This document shows positions 11,032-21,603 of a stretch of DNA of 64,000 bases, one piece after another. This DNA is from Todiramphus chloris collaris (Eukaryota; Chordata; Aves; Coraciiformes; Alcedinidae): positions 1 through 64,000 of the forward strand of contig JANVCC010000135.1 of NCBI GenBank assembly GCA_025345505.1, written 5' to 3'. Below the pieces are notes generated by a model. The model ran no database searches. It was not told the origin of the DNA and worked only from the letters and a program-made list of their open reading frames with translations. Numbering within the stretch: position 1 is the first letter of the stretch; every line of letters begins with the position of its first letter. The translations under genes and the position numbers were made by a program.

Positions 11032-13485
11032 ATGGAGAGCGTCAGCCTCCAGCGACCCGCTTGGAAATGGCAAGTACTGAGTTTGTTTTCGCTCTTCGGC
11101 TGGGGCTGGGTCTCCGGGCAGATCCGCTACTCAGTGGTTGAGGAGTCTGAGGTGGGAACCGTGGTGGGGAACGTGGCCCGAGACCTGGGCTTGAAGGTGG
11201 AGGACCTGCCGGGTCGCAGGTTGCGCCTGGGCTCAGAGGAGAGTCTGCGCCACTTTGCCGTGCGCCTGGACAGCGGAGCGCTGGTGGTGAGCCAGCAGCT
11301 GGACCGGGAGCGGCTGTGCGGAGCGGCTGCCAGCTGCGTGCTGTCGGTGCAGGTGGTGACAGAGAACCCCCTGCAGCTCTTCCGCCTGGAAGTGGAGATC
11401 CTGGATCTGAATGACAACTCCCCGAGTTTCCCCACTGCTCACCGCACCCTGCGCGTCGCTGAGTCTGCCACGGTGGCTGCACGTTTCCCCCTGGAGAGCG
11501 CGCAGGACCCCGACGTGGGCACCAACGCCGTGGGCTCCTACCGGCTGAGCCCCAACTCCTACTTCTCCCTGGACGTCAAGCAGCAGCAGGATGGCAAACT
11601 CTTCCCAGAGCTGGTGCTGGAGCGTGCTCTGGACCGGGAAGAGCAGCCAGAACTGCAGCTGGTGCTGACGGCTGTGGACGGGGGAAGCCCAGCCCGCTCA
11701 GGCACAGCACAGATAACAGTCCTGGTCTTGGACATCAATGACAATGCGCCCACCTTTGATCGTGCTACGTACAAGGTGCAAGTCCCAGAAAACACACCTG
11801 TGGGGGCTCTGCTCCTTCGGCTCAATGCATCTGACCCTGATGAGGGTCCCAATGGGGAGACGCAGTACTCCTTTGGGGTTCACACCTCTGACTTGGTCCA
11901 GAGGCTCTTCACCCTGGATTCCCACAGCGGTGAGATCCGGGTGAGTGGAGCCCTGGACTTTGAGGAATCACCTTTCTATGAGATCTATGTACGAGCACAT
12001 GATGGAGGGGTCCCGGAGATGGAGGGCCACTGTGTACTGCAGGTGGAAGTGGAGGATGCCAATGACAACCCCCCTGAGGTGCTGCTTACCTCCCTGCTGA
12101 ACCCAGTGCCAGAAGACACCCCACCGGAGACTGTTGTGGGGCTCTTTAATGTACGGGACCGAGACTCGGGGGCCAATGGGGATGTGAGCTTGGAGATCTC
12201 CCCCCATGTGCCTTTTACCATCAGGTCCCTTCAGAACCATTTCTCCCTGGTCTCCCGGGAAACCCTGGACCGAGAGTCCATCTCACAGTATGTAGTGGAA
12301 CTTATCGCCCAGGATGGTGGATCTCCTGCTCTCACCTCAACTCTCACACTGCTCCTCAACATATCTGATGTGAATGACAACCCCCCACGCTTCTTGCAGC
12401 CCTCCTACGATGCCTTCCTCCCAGAGAACAACCCACCTGGCTCCCTGCTGTGCACTGTCTCTGCCTCGGACCCCGATGCTGGACCTAATTCCCGGCTTGT
12501 TTATTCCATAGAGAGTGGCCAAGTGCAGGGTGCCCCCACCTCTTCATTTGTCCACATCAACCCTGACAATGGCAACCTCTATGCTCAGCGGACCTTCGAC
12601 TTTGAGCTGCTGCAGGTTCTTCCAGTCTCTGTGGCTGTGCGGGACTCGGGGTCCCCCCCGCTCTATGCCAATGTTACCGTCTACATCTTTGTGCTGGACC
12701 AGAATGACCACCCCCCCACCATCCTGCATCCTGCCAGTGATAGCGATGTCCCAGCACCCCAGACGGTCCCACTGTCTGCTCCACCAGGCTACCTGGTCAC
12801 CAAGGTGATGGCAGTGGATGCAGATGCTGGGCACAATGCCTGGCTCTCATACCACTTGCTGCCACAGTCCACCGACCCCTCCCTGTTCCATGTGTCACTG
12901 TACACTGGTGAGGTGCGGACAGCACGTGCCCTCCAGGACATCGATGTGGCAGTGCAGCAGCTCATCATCCAGGTGACAGACAATGGTGACCCACCGCTCT
13001 CCACCACTGTCACCATCACTGTGGCCCTGGAGGAGACAGCCCTAGAGGAGAGCTACAAACCTCGGGATTTCCTGGCTGGTACCAAGGAGAAGCCGGACCT
13101 GACCCTTTACCTGATCATCGCACTGGCAGCTGTTAGCACCGTGGCGCTGGCCACGGTCACCCTCTTGGCCGCCCGGTGCCTCCGTCGCAGAGGCCGTGCT
13201 GCTGCCTCGCCCTACTGCTGCTGCTGGCTCAGCGAGTCGCCCTCCCGGGACTTCTTCAAGCACTCCAGCCCCAAGCTCCAGCTCAGCTCCGACGGCACCC
13301 TTAAGTACATGGAGGTCACCCTACGACCCACTGATTCCCAATCCCAGTGCTACAGCACGTGCTTCTCCCCCGGCTCCGAGCGGAGCGACTTCACTTTCCT
13401 GCGGCCTTGCCCCCCCTCCGCGACCCTTCCGAGGCAAACCGGGGCTTTCCTTTCCGCCACCGGTACGCTGCGGGACCCCGGCCAG
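11032..13485 (+). CDS. PCDHGC5: Protocadherin gamma-C5 variable exon
   Basis: An 818-codon exon for gamma-C5. Residues 1-29 form the signal peptide, with WKWQVL and CWGWVSG-like text matching mammalian C5, then QIRYSVVEESE. Calcium-linker motifs are DLNDN (125-129), DINDN (234-238), DANDN (342-346), DVNDN (446-450) and the variant DQNDH (556-560). The membrane helix is about 690-714 and the tail 104 residues. The tail contains SSDGTLKYMEVTLRPTDSQS and CFSPGSERSDFTFLRP, near-identical to mammalian C5 as I remember it; this makes the assignment firm. I chose the ATG at 11032 over the longer open frame because it starts a proper signal peptide and matches family length. The exon ends CAG|gtgaga in phase 0, and the intronic stop follows at 13495. 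It is the first of three tightly packed C-type exons. Confidence 0.94.
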
Positions 13486-13982
13486 GTGAGAGCCTAAGGG
13501 GCAGGGGAAAGGCGGTGCCGGCCCGGGGCTCGCCGGGCAGCCGGGTCGCGCCTTCCCCCTCCCCCGGGGCCGCCTTTGCTCCCCCTCCACGGAGGATGCG
13601 GGGTCCGCGGGGGTGCTGGGTGTGCGGGGTCCGCGGGGGGCGCGGAGCCGCCGCCGCCGCCGCTCCGGGAAAGCTCCGCGGCAGGTTCGCGGCGCGCGGC
13701 AACAGCCCGCCGGTTGCGATTGGCGCCGGTGTTGCTGTCCTGGGAAAGGAGCGCGGTGATTGGAGGAGCCGCGCGGCGCTCGCAACCAATAGCGAGGCGG
13801 CTGCGCGGAGCCCCGGCGTCCCCCCGTTGTCGTGAGTCCCCCCCCCCCCCCCCCCCCTCCCTTCCCCTCCCGCCGCCTCCGTCGAACAGCGTCCGCCCCA
13901 AACAATGAATGGGAGCGGCGAGCGCTGAGCGCGGCCCCGGAGCGCGGAGGGCAACGCTCCCCCAGCCGCCCACCCGGCAAGG
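13486..13982 (+). promoter_or_regulatory. Promoter region of the first unassigned C-type exon
   Basis: Only 497 bp separate the C5 donor from the next start codon, so the next promoter must lie here. The stretch is a strong CpG island with three CCAAT motifs in 72 bp: ATTGG at 13719-13723 and 13759-13763, and CCAAT at 13786-13790. These are candidate NF-Y sites 190-265 bp upstream of the ATG. A C homopolymer follows at about 13838-13857. No TATA box is seen. Confidence 0.5.
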
Positions 13983-16406
13983 ATGCCGAGGGCAGGGCAG
14001 GCGGGCAGGTCCCTGGGACTGCCGCGCGTCGTCTCGTTCTGTTTGTTCTTGCACAGCTCCTCCGCTCAGATCCGGTACAGCATCCCGGAGGAGCTCACCC
14101 GGGGTGCCTTCGTGGGCAATATCGCGAAGGACCTGGGCACCGATGTGGCGAAACTGGCGGCAGCTAATCTACAGGTACTGTCCGATTCGGATTCCCAGTA
14201 CTTCTCGGTCAATGTCAACACCGGTGTTATAATGGTCAGCGAGCGGATAGACCGGGAGCAGCTCTGTGGGCAGAATCCTCGCTGCTTCCTCCACCTGAAA
14301 CTTGCCATCGAGAACCCAGTGGAGTTTTATCGTATTGAGGTGGAGATCCTGGATATCAACGACAACCCCCCAGAGTTCCCCAGTGACGAGGTGTCCTTGC
14401 GCATCTATGAGCTGGCATCCCTGGGTGCCCGCTTCCCCATCCAGCCTGCCCAGGATCCTGATGTGGGCACCAACACCTTGCAGACCTATCACCTGAGTGC
14501 CAATGACAACTTTAACCTCAACGTGAAGGCGCGCACAGATGGTGGGAAGTTCCCCGAGCTGGTGCTGGAGAGGGCCCTGGATCGGGAACTCAGAGCTTTC
14601 CACCATCTTGTCCTGACTGCTGAAGATGGGGGCTCTCCTCCCAAGTCCAGTAAGATACGCATCACTATTCAGGTCCTGGATGCCAACGACAACCACCCAG
14701 TCTTTGACAAACCATCATATGGAGCCCGCTTGGTAGAGAACTCGCCACTGGGCACCCTCGTGGTGAAGTTAAATGCTACTGATGTGGATGAAGGGCCCAA
14801 TGGAGACATCCGCTACTCCCTCAGCAGCCACAACTCAGCTGCCTTATGCCAGATCTTTGCCATTGATGAGCAAACTGGGGAGATTCGTGTCCAGGGCAAC
14901 CTAGACTACGAGGAGGCAACGGTGTATGAGATCGAAGTGGAGGCCAAGGACATGGGGTCACCCACAATGGAGGAGCACTGCAGCGTGGTGGTGGAAATCA
15001 CTGATGTGAATGACAATGCCCCTGAGGTCATTCTTACCTCCTTCTCCAGCTCCCTGAGTGAGGATGCACTCCCAGGCACAGTGGTGGCCGTGATACACGT
15101 CAAGGATAGGGACTCTGGCGAGCAGGGCAAGGTCCAGTGCCACGTGTCTCCAGACCTTCCCTTCCAGCTGCGTAAGGACTATGAGCACCAGTACTCACTG
15201 CTAACCAGCACCCGTTTGGACCGGGAGCACATTGCCTACTACAATGTCACCGTCTCTGCCTGGGACCTGGGCAGTCCCCCGCTCTCTCGCCACATCATCT
15301 TGCCAATCACCCTGGCAGATGTCAATGACAACACTCCCCAGTTTGAGCAAGCATCCTATGAAGTGCTGGTGGCAGAAAACAACCCAGTGGGCAGTGTGTT
15401 GGTTACAGTCTCTGCTGCCGACCCTGACTCGGAGCAGAATTCCCGCCTCTCCTACTCCATCCTGCGATCTGGCGGGACAGATCCAGGCCTGGATCCAACT
15501 CGCTACCTCTCCATACATCCCACAAGTGGGCAGGTCTCTGCCAAACTCCCCTTTGACTATGAACAAACCACCTATCTCCAGTTCCATGTGGAGGTCTCTG
15601 ATGGTGGCTCCCCGGCCCTGAGGAACAGGACGCTGGTTCACATTTTCATAGTGGACCAGAATGACAATGCCCCACAGGTGCATTTCCCCAGGGTCGGGGA
15701 GGACTCCGCTACCCAGTTCCGAATCTCCCCTTCCACTGTCCCTCCTGCTCTCATCACCAAAGTGGTGGCAATAGATGCGGACTCGGGGCGCAATGCCTGG
15801 CTCTCCTACCACCTCGTGGAAGCCACAGACCCGGGGCTTTTCAGCGTGGCCCTGCGCTCCGGGGAGATCCGGATCATGAGGGTCCTGCAGGAGACGGATG
15901 CCTCTGCGCACGAACTGCTGGTGGTGGTCCGGGACGCCGGGGAGCCCCCACTCTCCACAGCCATCACACTGGTGGTGCTGGTGGAGGAGAAGGGCCCGGA
16001 GGCCTTGCAGGGCTCTGAGGCTCGAGCCACTGATGGTGGGGGCTTACCCACAATCACGCTTTACCTGATTGTGTCCTTAGTGCTCATCTCCACCGTCTCG
16101 CTGGTGGGACTGGCAGTGCTGGGTGTGCGGTGCCTCCGGCGGGGCTCTGCACCTGCCAACCAGGGCTGCTGTGTGGAGAGTGTGAACACGCTTCAGCCCC
16201 CTCCCAGCCACATTTTTGGGCACTTGCACTATGAGCCTAAGCAAGGGGACACGGTGATGGGTGTTCAAGTGACAGCCACGGCACCCCCGGCTCCACGGTA
16301 CCGCTCCTGCTTTTCACCCGTCTCGGACATCAGCGAGTTCATGTTTGTGAAACCCTCTGCGGGGCCAGCCGGTGCCAACCCGCCGGATCCCACCCTGTGC
16401 AGCGAG
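13983..16406 (+). CDS. Gamma-protocadherin C-type variable exon, unassigned (first)
   Basis: An intact 808-codon protocadherin variable exon. The signal peptide is about residues 1-28 (mature QIRYSIPEE). EC repeats are bounded by DINDN (124-128), DANDN (233-237), DVNDN (341-345), DVNDN (446-450) and DQNDN (558-562). The membrane helix is about 691-715, then a 93-residue tail with CFSPVSDISEFMFVKP. It ends GAG|gtgagc in phase 0 and can join constant exon 1. The upstream frame is short, so the ATG at 13983 is the only sensible start. It is neither C3 nor C5, and its tail does not look like mammalian C4 as I recall it. The CFSP motif links it to C5 and to the next exon. It may be a C-type lineage lost in mammals or a diverged C4. 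All structural residues expected of the family are present, so I infer a working exon. Confidence 0.86.
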
Positions 16407-17102
16407 GTGAGCTCGGGAGCGTGCGTGTCGTCCCCACCCCCAAGCCTGACCGCAGTCCCTGGTTTCTGCCGGGGCTCGGCACCGGAACGGTTCGGGATGC
16501 GGCTTTGGGGAAGGGGGTGCCCGCCGGTGCCGGCTCCGGCTCCCAGCAGCGGGGAGGGGTTGAGCAAGGGGGTTCCCTTTGCCGGGAGTCCCCGGTGCTG
16601 TGGGGGCGGAGTGGCGGCGGCGGGGCGGGGGGGATTGGGGGGTGCTACGCCGTGCGTATTTTGGGGAAGGCGGTGGCGAAGGGAAAGGAGGAGGAGGAGG
16701 AGAAGGAGGAGGGAGGGAGGGAGGGAAAAACGAGGGGGAGGAGGAGGAGGAGGGGGTTGTGGAAAGACGTAAAACTGTCACTCGGTCCATCCCCTCCGCT
16801 CGCTGACTTTGTGTGTCTTTGCGTACCGAGAAGCGGCTCAGCCGGCCGGGCTGCGATCGCCTTCCCCCCCACCCCCCGCCCCGTTCCCTCGCCCCTTTCA
16901 TCCATCCCTTCCCGGCTCCGGCGGCTCCAGAGACGGTTTCCTCCCTGCGCGACCTGTTCGGACCTCCCCCCACCCTGGGGCGCGGGGGTTCCGGCGCGGC
17001 GGCGGCTGCCGGGGCCGGCAGCGGGGGCGGGGAGGCGGGGGAGGCTGCTCGGAACCGCCGCCGCTCCGCTCCGCGCTGCTCCGCTCTTACCCCCGGCACG
17101 GG
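16407..17102 (+). promoter_or_regulatory. Promoter region of the second unassigned C-type exon
   Basis: The 696 bp between the preceding donor and the next ATG form a CpG-dense island. It includes an almost pure polypurine tract (16678-16756), listed separately. A long frame of 376 aa (16397-17527) crosses this island and overlaps the next exon out of frame; its composition (Gly/Arg/Pro/Ala) shows it to be a GC artefact. The true frame is also open upstream to 16809 but has no leader-like sequence before 17103. Confidence 0.45.
16678..16756 (+). repeat. Polypurine (GGA/GGGA)n tract
   Basis: 79 bp of G and A with a single C at 16731, built from GGA and GGGA units. It lies about 350 bp upstream of the start codon of the next C-type exon, inside its promoter region. 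Such tracts can form triplex or G-quadruplex structures. Confidence 0.9.
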
Positions 17103-19535
17103 ATGCTTGGGGCACGGAGTTTGCCATGGCAGCTGCCGCTGCTTCTCGCAGCCCTTTTCTGCCTGCCGGCTCCCAGCAGCGCCCAGCTCCGCTATTCCGT
17201 GCCCGAGGACCGAGAGCCGGGCTCCTCGGTGGGCGACCTGGCCAAAGACCTAGGGGTGGAGGTGCGGAGCCTGGCCACCCGCAACCTGCGCCTGGTGAGC
17301 GAGGGTGGGCAGCGACACTTCCAGGTGGACCTGGCAGCGGGTGTGCTGCTCCTCGACAGCAGGCTGGACCGGGAGGCACTGTGTGGTCAGAGCCCCACGT
17401 GCTCCCTGCACCTCCAACTCGTCATGGAGAATCCCCTCCAGCTCCACCGGGTAGAGGTGGACGTCCTCGACGTGAACGACAACGCGCCCCAGTTTCCCAA
17501 GCCAGAGGTGGTTTTGGAGATCACTGAGGTAGCCAACCCTGGGACTCGGCTACCCTTGGAGGTAGCAGAAGACCCGGATATGGGGTCCAACTCCATCTCC
17601 ACCTACGAGCTCAGCCCCAGCAAGCATTTTGCCCTGAGTATCAACGTGAGAGGAGATGGTGTTAAAATGCCCGAGATTGTACTTGAAAAAGCACTGGATA
17701 GAGAGAAAGTGCCTGTTCATCACCTAACACTGACAGCCCTGGATGGAGGGAATCCGGTGAAATCTGGCACTGCCAAGGTTACCATCCATGTCCTGGATGC
17801 AAATGATAACCCTCCTGTCTGCGACCCACCCATATCCAAGGTAAATCTGGAGGAGAACGTGCCAGTGGGCACCCTGGTCACCAAGCTGAATGTTACTGAC
17901 CTGGATGAAGGTCCCAACGGGGATGTGGAATATTCTTTCAAAATTAGCAATAATGCACCTGGTAAATTCACCAAGCTGTTCTCCTTAGATCCCTGGACAG
18001 GGGAGATCAGAACCAAAGCCCCACTGGATTATGAGGAATCCAGCGCTTACGAGATTGCAGTTCGAGCCAGGGACAAGGGATCCCCGGCCATGGAAGGACA
18101 CTGTCACTTGCGTGTGGAATTAATTGATATCAACGACAACAGCCCAGAGATTGTGCTGACTTCTCTCTCCAGCCCAGTGCAGGAGGATGCAACCCCAGGC
18201 ACTGTGATTGCCCTCATTGGTGTGAAAGACAGCGATTCCGGTGACAACGGGCAGGTCCGTCTGCAGATAGCAAAAGAGCTCCCATTTAAGCTGGTGTCAT
18301 CTTTTAAAGAGCATTTCTCACTGGTCACAAACGGTCCCCTTGATCGGGAGAAGGCCAGTGAATACAACATCACAGTGAGGGCTGTGGATTCAGGGTCCCC
18401 ACAGAGGGCCACACAAAAAACCATTTACCTCCGAATTGCTGATGTGAATGATAATGCACCAAATTTCTCCAGCCCTTTTGATACAGCTCATGTTCAGGAA
18501 AACGCCCTTCCTGGCACTTCTGTTTTTTCAGTGTCAGCCTCTGATCCTGATGAGGGTAGCAATGCCAAACTGTCTTACTCCATCCTGGACAATGGGATGC
18601 AGGATATACCCATCTCAACCTACTTCCGGATCGACCAGGATAATGGCACCATCTACACTGTTCGGACTCTGGACTACGAGCAGGACAAGGTGTTCCAGGT
18701 GCCTGTGGAGGTGAAGGATGCTGGGTCTCCTGCACTGAGTAGCACTGCTCTGGTCCATGTGTTTGTCCTGGATGAGAATGACAATGCCCCCACCATTGTC
18801 TACCCATCCGTCCCCAAGGGCTCTGCCTTCCACCAAACCATTCCAACACTGGTAGAACCTGGCTATCTGGTCACCAAAATTGTAGCTGTTGATGCTGATA
18901 GTGGCCATAATGCCTGGCTGTCCTACCAGCTGCAGGAGACCACCGAGGCTTTGCCTTTCCAAGTGGAACGCCGCTCTGGAGAGCTAAGGGTTGCGCAGGC
19001 TCTCAGGGAGTCAGAAGATCCCCACAGGCTGGTAGTCGAAGTGAGGGACAATGGGACACCGTCCCTCTCGGCTTCTGTGGTAATAGTAATTTCTCCAGAG
19101 GAAAACGGTGTGCAGGACTTCACCAAGTCCCTGGACCTCCCCAAATCTTCTCCCAAGGATACCAACCTAACTCTTTACCTCATCATCTCCTTGGTGTCCA
19201 TATCCCTTGTGTCCTGTGTGATGTTTGCTGTGGTGGCTGCTCGTTGTCTCAAAGCTGGCACTGCCAGCTGGACCTTCACGGGTTGCTGCCGAGGAACTGG
19301 CCGCAAGCCTACCTCCCATTTTCATGGGCAGATGAAGCCAGATGGCTTCATCAAGTACCTGGACGTGGGAGGAGCGGGCTTGACCTCCCAGGCACAGAAT
19401 TACACCTCTTGTTTCTCACCCATGTCTGACCAGAGCGATTTCCTCTTTGTAAAACCATTCAGCCATTCTAGCACTGCGGAGACCATGGCTGCCTATGAGC
19501 AGGTGACCAGCACCTTAGCGAGTCCCTGTGACGGG
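17103..19535 (+). CDS. Gamma-protocadherin C-type variable exon, unassigned (second)
   Basis: An intact 811-codon variable exon and the last before the constant exons. The signal peptide is about residues 1-27 (mature QLRYSVPED). Linker motifs are DVNDN (123-127), DANDN (232-236), DINDN (342-346), DVNDN (447-451) and DENDN (557-561). The membrane helix is about 689-713, with a 98-residue tail containing IKYLDVGG and CFSPMSDQSDFLFVKP. It ends GGG|gtaaga in phase 0. The tail's IKYLDVGG recalls an IKFVDVGG stretch I remember in mammalian C4, so a diverged C4 that lies after C5 is one possibility; a separate C-type lineage is the other. Start chosen at 17103 because it opens a clean leader. One oddity is Cys240 at the start of EC3 (NPPVC), where the family normally has Phe. 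Confidence 0.86.
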
Positions 19536-21544
19536 GTAAGAGATGGGTCTTTCTTACTGTCCTGTCTGCTAAGTGCAACGGTCCATAATAACCAGGCCAG
19601 TTGGCTGTTCTCTGTCTGTCCTTCCAGCTGAGAAGGTGGCTTCAGGGAATGTGTGTCACTGTCACCTCCTGGTAGGTGGCAGGTGAAAGTTTTGGCTCGG
19701 TTTGATGGAGATGGGGGAAGGGGCTGGGTGGCACCGTAAAAATCAAAGACTCTGTGTTTGTAGAAGTGAAGAGTTTTCCCTTGGCCCCGTTTCTACTGTT
19801 TTTGTTTTTTAAAGTGATTCTTAGCACAGTCAGGAATGTGGGTTTTGGGAGTTTAACTTCTTGATTCCGTTTAACTCCTTTATTCTGCATGGCATACAAA
19901 CCGGGAGGAGGTTATCTGAAAGCAGTTTGTCGGTATTTCTTTCACTCTTTTAGGTGCATTGTAGAAATTTCTCATTTCTTTACTCCCAAATGTTCTTAAT
20001 TTCCAGTTGTGCCCCCGGCAAGGGATCATTTTCCAACTTGGTCATTTTTAGTGAGGGGTTGAATTCATTTTTCGGTGCCGAACTCTGTGACATTTTTCAC
20101 AAAGATCCTGGTGACCTTATGTGCCCTTGGGCTTGTGGAGACATAGGCAGTGGCATGCTTTGAAAACTTCAGCCACTTGTGTTCAGATGTCTAAATATGA
20201 ATGTAGGTGACTCTATTTAGCTGTAGCTTTTATAACTTTGGGATATAAAAAGTAAAGTCATTTTGCGTCGTAAATTCCTGCCCTAAATTTCAGAGTGGCA
20301 ATTACAACAGGATTTCAAAATATAGATTGGGAAGGGCTTATCTAGTGCAGGGTTGTGTGTCAGCATCTGCAGAAATGTGTATCTGAAATCCAGAGGGCAA
20401 GTATTTAAGCAGCTGAATTTGCATGCAGCCTGGGTACCAGTGGGGCCTCTCTTTTTAGGGGAGTAATTTATTCTAATATATTCTTTCAGAGGAAGCATCA
20501 AAGCAGTGGAGAAATTAGTGAAATCACATCTACTAAATAAAAAATCTAGGTCAGCTGTAACCCGTCTTTCCTTTTCCTTAGTAATTGCATGTACAAGCAG
20601 AATAATCCTATAAAACTGATGTTCCACTGTATGGACCAGGAACTGCTCATTCCTAAGGTAACGGAGAGACAAACATTGTCCTTTCCAGGTAGCATGTTAT
20701 CATTCCGGAGTTAATTAAGATGATTATGATTTTTCGGAAGTATTCATCTTCCAGACAGAAAACAGTTCTGCTATTTAGTGCTCGTGACAAAGGCGTGATT
20801 CAAGCCGGAACATACAAGCCTGCTTCATGTCCTTCCTTATTTACAAAACGTCCATTGTCTGATGGTGAAATAACACGGGCAGAAAAGCGATACGGGGGCT
20901 TCCTAATGAACTTACAAAGTGTGCTGCTGTGTCCAAAGTTGATTGTGTCTCCTAAACAAATAACGCTTTTCTCTTTTGCTGTCGGAAGTTCATTCTTTCC
21001 TCTGCGGACAGAAAAATATTGTAATGCTCCGAGGCCACAGCATCTAGGAAAAGTCATTCAAATACAATGTGTGAAATCAAGATCTCAGGCAGGCCTTTTT
21101 AAGGACAGAAGAAGGACAGATTAGGAAGGTCTGTTATCATTTTACCTTCTGGCATTAAAAGCATCTTTCTCAGTAGCAATTAACTCTGCCACCCCCACCC
21201 CCACCCTCCTCCAAGCTCATTACTTTGGTACCATTGCTCCTGCTGAATTGATGCCCTTATCAGTTTATTTCATGCTTCATTTCTTTCACAGCCTGGTTTC
21301 CTGAGCTGCTTTGGAAGATTATTCGCTGAATAGTTTTTGTCATGCTTTTTTGTATTCATGCTGGTTCAGAAATACTCGAGAAAGGGGGAGGGGGGGGGAG
21401 AGGGAGCTTTCTTTTTGTTCTAATTGATTTGCTTTACTTGGAAAGAACACACTGATATTCCAGACTGAAATAATCCAGGATCAGTTCGCTTTCACTTTCA
21501 AAGGCAAGAATGGAGGTATTAAAACTCTTGTATTTTCTCTGCAG
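19536..21544 (+). other. Intron before constant exon 1
   Basis: About 2.0 kb from the last variable-exon donor to the acceptor ctgcag at 21539-21544. It is AT-richer than the flanking exons, has no recognised CR1 and carries no supported gene. A G-rich run lies near 21384-21399. The stretch from about 20,160 to 21,540 looks low in repeats and may hold conserved non-coding DNA, which cannot be tested here. Confidence 0.7.
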
Positions 21545-21603
21545 CAAGCTCAGCCTAACACAGACTGGCGCTTCTCTCAGACCCAGAGACCTGGAACCAG
21601 TGG
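21545..21603 (+). CDS. PCDHG: Gamma-protocadherin constant exon 1
   Basis: A 59-bp exon shared by every gamma variable exon. It encodes [20 protein letters not shown], with the last glycine completed by the next exon. The mammalian constant region begins [20 protein letters not shown], so identification is direct. The acceptor is ctgcag and the donor gtaagt at 21604. It enters in phase 0, matching all five variable-exon donors in this window. This starts the common cytoplasmic tail of all gamma-protocadherins. It is too short to appear as an open reading frame and is identified from its sequence and splice sites. Confidence 0.97.

Noticed and set aside
16809-17102. N-terminal extension of the last variable exon's open frame
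   Set aside because: Low-complexity GC-rich sequence; the ATG at 17103 opens a proper signal peptide of family length.
16397-17527. 376-aa plus-strand open frame between the two unassigned C-type exons
   Set aside because: Gly/Arg/Pro/Ala-rich reading of a CpG island that overlaps a real cadherin exon in another frame.
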